Translations under genes and position numbers: made by a program
Shown: positions 7,758 through 14,859 of the stretch, piece after piece
Position numbering within the stretch: position 1 is the first letter of the stretch
Layout: each line of letters begins with the position of its first letter
Notes under the pieces: model-generated
Databases searched by the model: none
What the model saw: the letters and a program-made list of their open reading frames with translations, nothing else
What the model was told of the DNA's origin: nothing
Source of the DNA: Firmicutes bacterium UBA1764
Lineage (GTDB): Bacteria > Bacillota > Clostridia > Peptostreptococcales > Anaerovoracaceae
Direction: 5' to 3'
Length of the DNA: 18,780 nt
Assembly (NCBI GenBank): GCA_002315535.1
Contig: DCHA01000050.1
Location: 4,933-23,712 of the forward strand

Positions 7758-8642
7758 CTAAACCTTTTCACGTACAGCCTTGCCAAGAAGACCTGCAGGC
7801 TTAACGAGAAGTACTACAATAAGAACGCCGAATACTATTGCATCGGAGAGCTGTGTTGAAATGTATGCTTTTGCAAGGTTCTCGATTACGCCAAGGAGAA
7901 TTCCGCCAAGGAATGCGCCCGGAATGGAACCGATTCCGCCGAATACTGCGGCGGTGAAAGCCTTGATACCAGGCATGGAGCCTGTTGTCGGCTGAAGTGT
8001 TGGATATGCAGAGCAGAGGAGTACTCCGGCAATAGCTGCAAGTCCGGAACCGATTGCGAATGTAATTGAAATAGTGCGATTCACATCAATTCCCATAAGC
8101 TGTGCGGCACCCTTATCTTCTGATACGGCTCTCATCGCTTTACCCATCTTTGTCTTGTTAACAAAGAGTGTGAGGCCGACCATGATGATGACGCAGACGA
8201 CTACGGTAAGAAGGGCAACGTGCGATACAATAAGGCCACCTTCGCCTCCAATTGTTAAAACGCCGTTTCCCACGACAGACTTAAATACCTTTGGATTTGA
8301 TGACCAAAGGAGCTGCGCTGCGTTCTGCAGGAAGTAGGATACACCGATTGCGGTGATTAATACTGCCAGTGATGGTGCAGAGCGAAGCGGCTTGTATGCA
8401 AGTCGTTCAATAATGATACCCAGCAGGGTGCATGCAAGCATAGCGATGATAACGCCGAGAACCGGTGGGAGATTGAAGCGCTGTACTGCGAAGAAGCACA
8501 TATAGCCGCCAATCATGATAACATCACCATGAGCGAAGTTCAGCATCTTTGCTATACCATATACCATGGTGTAACCCAGGGCGATAATAGCGTAGATACT
8601 TCCCAAGCTGAGTCCACTTACCAAGTAGTTAAGGAAACTCAT
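7758..8642 (-). CDS. livH: Branched-chain amino acid ABC transporter permease LivH
   Basis: The 294-residue permease has about eight membrane segments. Family marks are GLSLGSIYAIIALGYTMVYG at residues 10-29, NFAHGDVIMIGGY just after it, and the coupling segment TKMGKAMRAVSEDKGAAQLMGI near 164-185. The glycine-rich AVFGGIGSIPGAFLGG stretch is also typical. It forms the membrane channel with LivM. The gene is separated from livJ by 153 bases that contain a partial terminator and a possible internal promoter. The ribosome-binding site (AAAGTGAT) is weaker than the one before livJ. Confidence 0.95.
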   Translation of the reverse strand: MSFLNYLVSGLSLGSIYAIIALGYTMVYGIAKMLNFAHGDVIMIGGYMCFFAVQRFNLPPVLGVIIAMLACTLLGIIIERLAYKPLRSAPSLAVLITAIGVSYFLQNAAQLLWSSNPKVFKSVVGNGVLTIGGEGGLIVSHVALLTVVVCVIIMVGLTLFVNKTKMGKAMRAVSEDKGAAQLMGIDVNRTISITFAIGSGLAAIAGVLLCSAYPTLQPTTGSMPGIKAFTAAVFGGIGSIPGAFLGGILLGVIENLAKAYISTQLSDAIVFGVLIVVLLVKPAGLLGKAVREKV

Positions 8643-8659
8643 GTCAATATCACTTTCTA

Positions 8660-8704
8660 TAAAAAATAAAAAATAAGCAAGCTATGGCCGAATTGCCAAA
8701 GCTT
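8660..8704 (-). terminator. Probable partial terminator between livJ and livH
   Basis: On the minus strand a stem AAGCT / AGCTT plus TGGC / GCCA (8700-8704 with 8679-8683, and 8695-8698 with 8685-8688, one A-A mismatch) is followed, after five bases, by two runs of six T. The T-runs begin late, so termination is probably incomplete. That would make binding protein mRNA more abundant than permease mRNA. Confidence 0.5.
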
Positions 8705-8711
8705 TATAAAT

Positions 8712-8746
8712 GTGGCATAGCCACGGACCCAAAATGAATCCGTGGC
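8712..8746 (-). repeat. Overlapping alternative hairpins after livJ
   Basis: Two mutually exclusive stems share one arm: GCCACGGA (8720-8727) with TCCGTGGC (8739-8746), and GTGGC (8712-8716) with GCCAC (8720-8724). The longer one is an 8-bp perfect stem without a T-run. It could protect the 3' end of processed livJ mRNA or take part in a choice of structures before livH. Confidence 0.55.
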
Positions 8747-8760
8747 ATATACCAATAGTT

Positions 8761-8789
8761 ATTGTATATTAATTGAAAGGAATAATCAA
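8761..8789 (-). promoter_or_regulatory. Candidate internal promoter for livHMGF
   Basis: TTGATT (8784-8789) and TACAAT (8761-8766) are separated by 17 bases, directly after the livJ stop. The -10 matches five of six bases and the -35 four of six. The region is AT-rich, so chance is possible. Confidence 0.3.
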
Positions 8790-8795
8790 ATCCAA

Positions 8796-9965
8796 TTACA
8801 TACCAACGTATGCACCGTTCTTAATTACCATAGCATTAGGGCTCTTGGAAACTGTTCCGTCTGTTGCCCATGTCATGTTAGAACCTGTGAGTCCGTTGAA
8901 GCTCATGCTTGTGAAGGTCTTTACGAGTGCTTCGCAAATTTCTTCGCTGGACATATCAGCTGTTACGCCAGACTGGTCTACAGCCTTCCAGAGAGCATAG
9001 ATACAGTCATATGCGTCTGCTGCGAACTGGTTTGGAAGTTCTCCGGTCTTTGCCTTATACTTTTCTACGAAGTTCTTATTTTCTGATGAATCAGCATCTG
9101 CACTGTATGGGGTGAGGAGGATTACGCCTTCTGCGAGAGCTGTATCGAATCCTTCAAGTGTGAGAATACCGTCCATACCATCGATACCGAACCATGTTGG
9201 TGTGTATCCTGTTGCTGCTGCCTGAGCAAAGATAAGTGATGCCGGAGTGTAGTACATTGGGAGGAATACAAGGTCTACACCTGCATCCTGCATCTGCTTA
9301 ACCTGTACTGTAAAGTCTGTGGATGTTGCATCTGTGAATGCTGCTTCTGCAACTACGTTGAGCTTGAGCTCAGCAGCCTTTGCCTTGAATGTATTGTATA
9401 CACCCATTGAATAGTTATCGTCTGACTTGTAGATGATGCCGATATTTGTTCCCATGTTGTGCTCATACATATACTGAGCGGAACCTGTTCCCTGGTTAGG
9501 ATCTGTGAAGCACATCTGGAAAACGTTGTCCTTACCCTTGATTACGTCTGTTGATGATGCAGATGGTGTAAGGAAGAACATTCTGTCTGCATAAGCTTCT
9601 GCTGATACTGCTTCGCCAGGTGCAGATGTTGTTGTTCCCATCATGAACTGCATACCCCAGTCCTTAAGGTCGTTATATGCGTTTACAGCCTTTTCTGCGT
9701 CATGTGCGTCATCCTGCATATTGAAATCAAACTGGAATCCGCCCATAGCGTTAACTTCTTCAACTGCGATTTCAGCTCCGGCCTTAACTGCCTGTCCGTA
9801 AATTGCTGCTCCGCCTGTGAGAGGGCCTGTAGCACCAACCTTGAATACCATGCCAGCGCCATCAGTGATGTTAGCTGAACCGTCATTTGCTTCTTGTTTG
9901 TCTCCGCATGCTGCCATACAGAATACCATGGCTACTGCGAGCATTACTGCTAAAAACTTCTTCAT
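8796..9965 (-). CDS. livJ: Branched-chain amino acid-binding lipoprotein LivJ/LivK
   Basis: The 389-residue protein has a lipoprotein signal peptide with a lipobox ending MAAC (Cys20). A periplasmic-binding fold type I domain follows: FKVGATGPLTGGAAIYGQAVKAG at about 42-64, the GTTTSAPGEAVSAEAY ligand-loop region, and the FAADAYDCIYAL box near the C-terminus. It captures branched-chain amino acids outside the membrane and passes them to LivH-LivM. The leader-peptide attenuator upstream, rich in Ile, Val and Leu codons, independently supports this substrate. The start is fixed by AAAAGGAG nine bases upstream. It is first in the canonical J-H-M-G-F order. Confidence 0.93.
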   Translation of the reverse strand: MKKFLAVMLAVAMVFCMAACGDKQEANDGSANITDGAGMVFKVGATGPLTGGAAIYGQAVKAGAEIAVEEVNAMGGFQFDFNMQDDAHDAEKAVNAYNDLKDWGMQFMMGTTTSAPGEAVSAEAYADRMFFLTPSASSTDVIKGKDNVFQMCFTDPNQGTGSAQYMYEHNMGTNIGIIYKSDDNYSMGVYNTFKAKAAELKLNVVAEAAFTDATSTDFTVQVKQMQDAGVDLVFLPMYYTPASLIFAQAAATGYTPTWFGIDGMDGILTLEGFDTALAEGVILLTPYSADADSSENKNFVEKYKAKTGELPNQFAADAYDCIYALWKAVDQSGVTADMSSEEICEALVKTFTSMSFNGLTGSNMTWATDGTVSKSPNAMVIKNGAYVGM

Positions 9966-10003
9966 TTTCTATTTCTCCTTTTCATTGAAAACTGGTTAAG
10001 TAT

Positions 10004-10036
10004 ATAAAAAACGGCTTGCCCAAAGAGCAAGCCGTC
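10004..10036 (-). terminator. Attenuator terminator in the livJ leader
   Basis: On the minus strand a perfect 9-bp stem ACGGCTTGC (10027-10035, complement) / GCAAGCCGT (10011-10019) with a 7-base loop is followed by a T-run. It lies 17 bases after the leader-peptide stop and about 40 before livJ, on the same transcript, so it would stop transcription before the operon unless prevented from forming. Its loop bases CTCTTT can pair with AAAGAG around the leader stop codon (10057-10062). Confidence 0.75.
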
Positions 10037-10052
10037 TTAAATATCAAATAGC

Positions 10053-10166
10053 CTAACTCTTTAGGGGTTTACGAATAATTCTAATGAGCACCTCAATAAT
10101 GTCCACGATGCAAAGATCGAGGACGCTAATAATGCCGATGGAATTGTGATTAACTGTGAATGTCAT
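10053..10166 (-). CDS. Putative branched-chain amino acid leader peptide
   Basis: A 37-codon ORF begins with ATG at 10164-10166 and ends with TAG at 10053-10055. The peptide starts MTFTVNHNSIGIISVLDLCI and ends RKPLKS. It contains nine Ile, four Val and four Leu (17 of 37); between residues 10 and 31 there are 15 such residues out of 22. AAAGGG lies 12-17 bases upstream as a possible ribosome-binding site. It lies between a consensus promoter and an intrinsic terminator ahead of livJ. By analogy with ilv and leu leader peptides, scarcity of charged tRNA-Ile/Val/Leu would stall the ribosome here and change the RNA fold. The peptide itself is not expected to have another function. The role is inference; the composition and layout are seen. 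Confidence 0.7.
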   Translation of the reverse strand: MTFTVNHNSIGIISVLDLCIVDIIEVLIRIIRKPLKS

Positions 10167-10205
10167 CTTCAATAAACCCTTTAATACTTTAGTGCTTTGT
10201 AGCAC
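10057..10205 (-). promoter_or_regulatory. Folded leader RNA of the liv attenuator
   Basis: Several stems can form in the leader RNA: an early hairpin GTGCT-ACAA-AGCAC (10192-10205); a hairpin inside the leader ORF (10101-10124, GTCC/GGAC and CGAT/ATCG with one T-T mismatch); a long-range 7-bp pairing of GGGTTTA (10173-10179), next to the leader ribosome-binding site, with TAAACCC (10065-10071); and a small hairpin CCTAA/TTAGG (10052-10065) over the stop codon. The last competes with pairing of AAAGAG and CCC to the terminator loop. No T-box motif was found. Confidence 0.5.
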
Positions 10206-10225
10206 CAATCAATTAATATGTTGCT

Positions 10226-10254
10226 ATTGTAGACCTCTTAAAAAGAAATGTCAA
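10226..10254 (-). promoter_or_regulatory. Promoter of the liv operon
   Basis: A perfect TTGACA (10249-10254) and TACAAT (10226-10231) are separated by 17 bases. Transcription would start near 10219, giving a leader of about 250 bases before livJ. Confidence 0.8.
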
Positions 10255-10255
10255 C

Positions 10256-10270
10256 AATTTTCTTTATATT
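10256..10270. promoter_or_regulatory. CodY-box-like sequence
   Basis: AATTTTCTTTATATT matches 12 of 15 positions of the CodY consensus AATTTTCWGAAAATT and lies directly upstream of the -35 element of the liv promoter. CodY, which senses branched-chain amino acids and GTP, would be a sensible regulator here. The surrounding DNA is very AT-rich, so this match may be chance. Confidence 0.25.
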
Positions 10271-10294
10271 TTTTTACATTCTTTTTATCTATTT

Positions 10295-10313
10295 TTTGTG
10301 GTTTAACCACAAA
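10295..10313. repeat. Perfect 19-base palindrome after the ABC permease gene
   Basis: TTTGTGGTT (10295-10303) and AACCACAAA (10305-10313) are perfect inverted arms next to the permease stop codon. On the minus strand the hairpin is followed by A-rich rather than T-rich sequence, so it is a poor terminator in the expected direction. It lies about 40 bases upstream of the liv -35 and could be an operator. Confidence 0.5.
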
Positions 10314-11642
10314 TTACTCGTTCTTGAGCCCTTCGAGGGCGGAGAGGTTCATGGCGCGCTTTGCGGGGAGCCATCCTGATACAACTCCGACTAGGGTTGC
10401 AAATGCAAGTGCTCCAAGTGACAGCCACCACGGAATAACAGAGGCCTTTGCGCCGCCTCCGGTACCAATAAGATCGCCCATCAGCCCTGCGCCGACCGTA
10501 TTTACAAGTATAGATAGACCATAGCTGAGCGCAACGCCAATTACGCCGCCTCCAAAGCCTATCATGCCGGCCTCCATCAAAAACATCTTCTGAATATCGC
10601 CAAGGCTTGCGCCTATAACCTTCATAACGCCGATTTCACGGGTTCTTTCATAAACGGACATAATCATGGTATTCGCAATACCGATTGCAGCAACAAGAAG
10701 TGAAACCGCGCCGATTCCGCCAAGAACCATCTCAATCAGATTAGCAGTCTTCTGCAGCTCCTTAAGCATATCGGTCAAACTGTAGGTCTGGAAACCGTAA
10801 TCCTCTTTTATTGTGGCGCAGATATCCTGAATCTTGTCGATATCTTCGGCATAAATCAAAACCTGCTCGTAATTCTTTTGACCCGTCGTGCTTGGCTGAC
10901 TGCCCTCGGCCTTCTGATCCGAGGCCTTAATCTTTTCCATAGCCTTAATCGGGATAATTACCTGATAAGAGGTCTCCGTATCGGTTCCCTCGAGCAGTCC
11001 GACGCCTTCGAATTCGAACTGTTCGTATTCAACTGTCTGCTCATAGTCCCCGGTATTTTTCTCACCGTAGGTCCAATCGCTCGTAAATATAATATCTCTG
11101 CTAATAACGTCCACCGTTGGCTCGGTGTTTGACCAATCATAGCTCTGCGCCCTGCTCGGATTATAGAACCAGCACGCAATATTGTAACCAAAGATTGCTA
11201 CATTTGCCTCGCCGTCTGATTCCATAAGGCTTCGGCCGGAGTTCATATCGTAAGACATCGACTGAATGTACTTAGGATCCATACCATATACGGATGCCTG
11301 AGTCTTCATGTCCCCGATGCCAATAACCATGTACTTCTCGATTACCGGAGTAATCGCCGTAACGCCATCAAGCTTACCAAGCGTCGTAATCATGTTATCA
11401 TCGAGCTTGTTCACCTTGCCGTTTACCGTGCTTCCGCCGCCGTAGTTATACACCTGAATGCTGTGCAAATTGCCGTAGCCTTCGATCATATCCTGGAAGC
11501 CCACATTCAGGGCAACACCTATGGATACCATTACTACAATGGCGCAAACGCCAACGATAACACCGATTACTGCAAGTACGGTTCTGGTCTTTCGTCTTAG
11601 GAGATTTCCGGCGCAAAGCGCCAGTATATCTTTACTACTCAT
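10314..11642 (-). CDS. MacB/FtsX-type ABC transporter permease
   Basis: The 442-residue protein has the MacB layout: a short cytoplasmic N-terminus, a membrane helix at about 20-45 (TRTVLAVIGVIVGVCAIVVMVSI), a large extracytoplasmic domain to about residue 300, then three C-terminal membrane helices with the FtsX segment YERTREIGVMKVIGAS between the first two. Such proteins transmit motion across the membrane rather than forming a simple channel; members export peptides or lipoproteins, or signal to envelope enzymes. It overlaps the gene for the secreted repeat protein by eight bases and works with the ATPase at 13396-14112. The substrate cannot be told from sequence. Confidence 0.9.
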   Translation of the reverse strand: MSSKDILALCAGNLLRRKTRTVLAVIGVIVGVCAIVVMVSIGVALNVGFQDMIEGYGNLHSIQVYNYGGGSTVNGKVNKLDDNMITTLGKLDGVTAITPVIEKYMVIGIGDMKTQASVYGMDPKYIQSMSYDMNSGRSLMESDGEANVAIFGYNIACWFYNPSRAQSYDWSNTEPTVDVISRDIIFTSDWTYGEKNTGDYEQTVEYEQFEFEGVGLLEGTDTETSYQVIIPIKAMEKIKASDQKAEGSQPSTTGQKNYEQVLIYAEDIDKIQDICATIKEDYGFQTYSLTDMLKELQKTANLIEMVLGGIGAVSLLVAAIGIANTMIMSVYERTREIGVMKVIGASLGDIQKMFLMEAGMIGFGGGVIGVALSYGLSILVNTVGAGLMGDLIGTGGGAKASVIPWWLSLGALAFATLVGVVSGWLPAKRAMNLSALEGLKNE

Positions 11643-13383
11643 CCAGATCCAGAGCCTCCTCTTTCTTTGCCTTATTCTTCTTGATCAGCTTGATAACCAC
11701 AATCAGAACAACGATTGCGACTACCGCAATGATAATCCAGCCCCAGAATGGCATATGGAAGCCCTCTTCTATAGGCTCTTCATACATACCCGGGTCATCA
11801 TAGCTATACGCTTCGCCAATATTGAAATTCATTTCCTTTACAAGGCTGTGCTCTTCACCGTTGGCATCTTCATATATAAATGTAACTCTTCCTGTCATAG
11901 GACCTGCCTGGTTTGGCCAGAAGTTGAAGCTGTAATAATCCTGCTTTCCTGCTGCCAGAGTTCCCACGAAATATGTAGAAGCGGTATCCATTGTAAAATC
12001 GCCTTCGATAGCAATCTGAAGGTTCTTGATATCTGTGTTACCCATGTTTCTGAAGTTAACACTTGCGTAGCCCTGGTCACTCATTGTGAGCCAGCCCGGA
12101 TCAAGAATATCATCAACAACGAGTCTGCTTTCCTGTACTACTGATGCTGATACTGTATCTGTTGTTGTGTATGCAGCCTTGTTTGTATCCTCATAGTTCA
12201 TTGATACTGTAATAGGATAGTATGCCTGAACCATGTCTCTGCCTGTGGAGAGACTTACTGACTTGCTGTAGGTTTCGCCTGCAGCAAGGCTTGCAATAAA
12301 GAAGCTGCTGGATGAGCCAACCGGAACCATTCCTGTCGGAGCCTCAACAGTTACCTTAATATTCTGAAGTGTTACATTACTTGTATTAAGAAGTGTAAGA
12401 CTGAGTCCGAAGGTCTTGCCTGCGATTACGCTGCCCCCGCAGCTGTAATTGCTGACCATAAGTCTCGGTGTTGCATAGTCGCTTGTTTCAGTCTTCTTTT
12501 CTGATGCACCGTTCTTTACAGGAACGTAGAAGGTCTGGCTGAGACTCTTTTCTTCGTATCCAAGGAACTCAGATTCGTACTGACCGGTCTCTTCGTTAAG
12601 GTGTGCCTCACTATACTTCGCAACATATCCCTTCAGCTTTGCAGTAATCGCATAGCTTGTATCAGTAATTGTGCTGTCGCAGATAATCGGGAAGCTTGCC
12701 TCTGCAGTCTTGTTAACTCTGATGTCCCCAACATACATTGAGTCCGGACCGCTTTGGATCTTCATTCCTGACGGAAGTGAAATAGAAAGCTCTGCATTCT
12801 TGAGATAATCTGTTCCGCGGTTGTAGAAGGATACTGTAATAGTATTAATCTCATCCGCATAGATGCTGTCGCCTCCGGAAAGAGCATAGCTTACATTAAC
12901 AGCGGCTGTCTTTCCGTTGTTTGCGCTCTGCTGGTTATCAACAACCATTACGCCAAATTCATATTCCTGAAGAAGCTTGCCCTGCTCGCTTGTGATTGCG
13001 GCGCTTGTTGTCTGCTCTTCCAGAGCCTGGCCTACGGCATCTACCTCAGTTGAATAAGCATAAATCTTGAGCTTGTGATTTCCTATCATGGCATTGCTTT
13101 CAGCCTTGAGCTCAAAGATTGTGGTCTTCTCGTCTGTGCTTGTGATAATGCCGGAGGTTCCGCTCTTTACCTTGATGTGCTCATCCTCAGGAACAATAAC
13201 AAGCTTGTAGCCGTCTGTTGTGTTTGATTTGGAAACAACTGAAAGATAGTTGCTGCCGCCTCTGTTTACTGTTGTGTTGTAGCTTGTTCTGATGCTTACG
13301 CTCTGGCCATCAGCAAAGGCTGTCATTGGCATGAGTCCCAAGATCAAAATCAAGCTAAGCATAATTGTTACTAATTTTTTCAT
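11635..13383 (-). CDS. Secreted membrane-anchored protein with CARDB/NEW3-type repeats
   Basis: The 582-residue protein has a signal peptide (residues 1-24, cleavage AFA-DGQ), a long extracytoplasmic region and a C-terminal membrane anchor at about 546-567 followed by a basic then acidic tail. The extracytoplasmic part repeats an Ig-like pattern, for example YNRGTDYLKNAELSISLPSG, LNTSNVTLQNIKVTVEAPTG and FRNMGNTDIKNLQIAIEG, at roughly 190, 335 and 450. This resembles CARDB/NEW3 or COG1361 S-layer-type domains. Serine and threonine content is high. Its position between the ATPase and permease genes, 12 bases after the first and overlapping the second, suggests an accessory subunit of that ABC system. 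Confidence 0.8.
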   Translation of the reverse strand: MKKLVTIMLSLILILGLMPMTAFADGQSVSIRTSYNTTVNRGGSNYLSVVSKSNTTDGYKLVIVPEDEHIKVKSGTSGIITSTDEKTTIFELKAESNAMIGNHKLKIYAYSTEVDAVGQALEEQTTSAAITSEQGKLLQEYEFGVMVVDNQQSANNGKTAAVNVSYALSGGDSIYADEINTITVSFYNRGTDYLKNAELSISLPSGMKIQSGPDSMYVGDIRVNKTAEASFPIICDSTITDTSYAITAKLKGYVAKYSEAHLNEETGQYESEFLGYEEKSLSQTFYVPVKNGASEKKTETSDYATPRLMVSNYSCGGSVIAGKTFGLSLTLLNTSNVTLQNIKVTVEAPTGMVPVGSSSSFFIASLAAGETYSKSVSLSTGRDMVQAYYPITVSMNYEDTNKAAYTTTDTVSASVVQESRLVVDDILDPGWLTMSDQGYASVNFRNMGNTDIKNLQIAIEGDFTMDTASTYFVGTLAAGKQDYYSFNFWPNQAGPMTGRVTFIYEDANGEEHSLVKEMNFNIGEAYSYDDPGMYEEPIEEGFHMPFWGWIIIAVVAIVVLIVVIKLIKKNKAKKEEALDLDE

Positions 13384-13395
13384 CTCTATTTCCTC

Positions 13396-14112
13396 TTATT
13401 CCTTTTCAATAATTTCCTCGTTATGTGTGCGATCCTCGACGCTGATTATGTTGCCGTCGGATATGGTTACTATCTTGTCGGCATACTCGGCGATGCTGCG
13501 ATCGTGGGTTACTAAAATAAGTGTTTGGCCGTTCATCTTAACCTGCGATGAAATCAGATCCATTACTTCCTTGGTTGTATGGCTGTCCAGATTTCCAGTG
13601 GGCTCGTCCGCGAAAAGTATCTTGGGCTTTCCTACGAGGGCTCTGGCGATACCAACCCTTTGCTGCTGTCCACCGGACATCTGACTCGGACGTCTTGCGT
13701 CATAGCCTTTAAGGCCAACCAGCTCTAAGGCCTTCTTTGCCATAGGCTCGCGCTTGGATTTCGGAATCCCGCGCAGCGCAAGCGGCAGACTGACATTTTC
13801 CAGAGCGGTCATGCTCGGAATCAGGTGATAGGCCTGAAAGATAAAGCCGATGTTCTTTTGCCTAAACAGGGTGACGCGCTTTTCGTCAAGCTTATGTATA
13901 GGAACCTTGCCTATCCAGATCTCACCCTTGGTCGGCTTTTCAAGGCCCGCAACCATGTTAAGGAAGGTGGATTTGCCGCTGCCGGAGGTTCCCAGGAAGC
14001 AGACAAACTCGCCCTTGTTTATATCAAGGCTTACGTTGTCCAGGGCCACGACCCTTTCGTCGCCCATGCGGTAAACCTTTCTGACATTTTTAACTTGAAT
14101 GAATTTTTCCAT
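13396..14112 (-). CDS. MacB/LolD-type ABC transporter ATPase
   Basis: The 238-residue ATPase has Walker A GTSGSGKST (41-49), Q-loop FQAYHLIP (92-99), signature MSGGQQQRV (145-153), Walker B ILFADE with PTGNLD (165-176) and the H-loop LVTHD. The pattern is that of the MacB/LolD/FtsE class, the partner of the permease at 10314-11642. It is first in the operon, with its own promoter at 14180-14207 and an AGGGG-type ribosome-binding site. The C-terminus is acidic (EDRTHNEEIIEKE). No sensor kinase or lantibiotic gene lies next to it, so a specific immunity role is not supported. Confidence 0.93.
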   Translation of the reverse strand: MEKFIQVKNVRKVYRMGDERVVALDNVSLDINKGEFVCFLGTSGSGKSTFLNMVAGLEKPTKGEIWIGKVPIHKLDEKRVTLFRQKNIGFIFQAYHLIPSMTALENVSLPLALRGIPKSKREPMAKKALELVGLKGYDARRPSQMSGGQQQRVGIARALVGKPKILFADEPTGNLDSHTTKEVMDLISSQVKMNGQTLILVTHDRSIAEYADKIVTISDGNIISVEDRTHNEEIIEKE

Positions 14113-14179
14113 ATATTAATCCCCTTATATATAGACGGTTTTTTATCTCTAATCTGTCAATTATTTATCACATCTAGAT

Positions 14180-14207
14180 ATTATAACATAAAAAGTGTGC
14201 TATTCAA
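14180..14207 (-). promoter_or_regulatory. Promoter of the ABC operon
   Basis: TATAAT (14180-14185) and TTGAAT (14202-14207) are separated by 16 bases. The -35 lies in the loop and stem of the mntP terminator. The transcript would start about 75 bases before the ATPase gene. Confidence 0.55.
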
Positions 14208-14224
14208 GATAGTACACTTTCTTT
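14188..14224 (-). terminator. Intrinsic terminator of the rlmB-sigH-folA-mntP operon
   Basis: A 12-bp stem with one G-T pair (14092-offset arms at 14192-14203 and 14209-14220) and a 5-base loop is followed on the minus strand by a T-run (14190-14194). It lies about 15 bases past the mntP stop. The other flank is also T-rich on the plus strand. Confidence 0.75.
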
Positions 14225-14235
14225 TTCAGCTTATT

Positions 14236-14859
14236 TTAAAAAATGTTAGTAACAAAGACTTCAATTCCGATTGCTATTAATATCAGCCCTCCGAATATGG
14301 TTGCCTTTGATGCAAGCTTTTCTCCGGCAAGCTTCCCGATCTTGATGCCAAAGAGGCAGATAATCAAGGTTACAATTGCGATTATTACAGATGCGATAAA
14401 CGCAGCTGATGTGCTGTACTCAGCGATCGTAAAGCCAACCGAAAGAGCGTCGATTGATGTTGCAATGCCCTGAACCATCAGCATGCCAAAGCTTAGTGCT
14501 ACGCCCTCTGTCGGTGCCGGAGCCTCGTTTCCCCCGGACGACTTCGCTTCCTTTTGCTCTTTTAAATCTCTGATGCCCTCAACAAGCATCTTGCCTCCGA
14601 TAAAGCCAAGCAATATGAGCGCAATCCATGGAATAAACTTCTGAAAGGCTTCGAATTTTTCGGCAAGGTAGTGAACACAGACCCAACCAATCATAGGCAT
14701 TACGAACTGATAAAAGGCAAAGGTTCCTGCAATAAGCCATGCTCTGGCCCTTTTCATATGCGGATCAGCAAGACCATTGGCGATGGAAACTGAGAAGGCA
14801 TCCATAGCAAGCCCGACGCCGAGCATTATGTTAGTTATAAAAAACGCGATTGACAGCAT
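14236..14859 (-). CDS. mntP: Manganese efflux pump MntP
   Basis: The 207-residue membrane protein has six hydrophobic segments in two halves of three. The family marks are MDAFSVSIANGL at 19-30 and its repeat SIDALSVGF in the second half, with acidic residues of the metal path, plus GGKMLVEGIRD near 88-98. A cytoplasmic loop in the middle is charged (LKEQKEAKSSGGNEAPAPTEG). It exports Mn(II) to prevent toxicity. The start codon overlaps the folA stop by one base (TAATG), so it is translated with folA and has no room for its own manganese riboswitch. Confidence 0.92.
   Translation of the reverse strand: MLSIAFFITNIMLGVGLAMDAFSVSIANGLADPHMKRARAWLIAGTFAFYQFVMPMIGWVCVHYLAEKFEAFQKFIPWIALILLGFIGGKMLVEGIRDLKEQKEAKSSGGNEAPAPTEGVALSFGMLMVQGIATSIDALSVGFTIAEYSTSAAFIASVIIAIVTLIICLFGIKIGKLAGEKLASKATIFGGLILIAIGIEVFVTNIF

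Noticed and set aside
9966..10225. T-box or other known riboswitch in the livJ leader
   Set aside because: A T-box was the first expectation for a branched-chain amino acid operon in Firmicutes, but the conserved antiterminator motif with GGTGG and CCGCG is absent, and the leader is explained better by a short ORF plus terminator.
10295..10313. Palindrome taken as the terminator of the ABC permease operon
   Set aside because: On the minus strand it is followed by A-rich sequence instead of a T-run, so it does not look like a working intrinsic terminator in that direction; it is kept as a palindrome only.
10156..10524. Plus-strand open frame of 122 codons across the livJ leader and permease end
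   Set aside because: It lies antisense to the promoter, leader ORF and the permease C-terminus, has no ribosome-binding site and no recognisable product.
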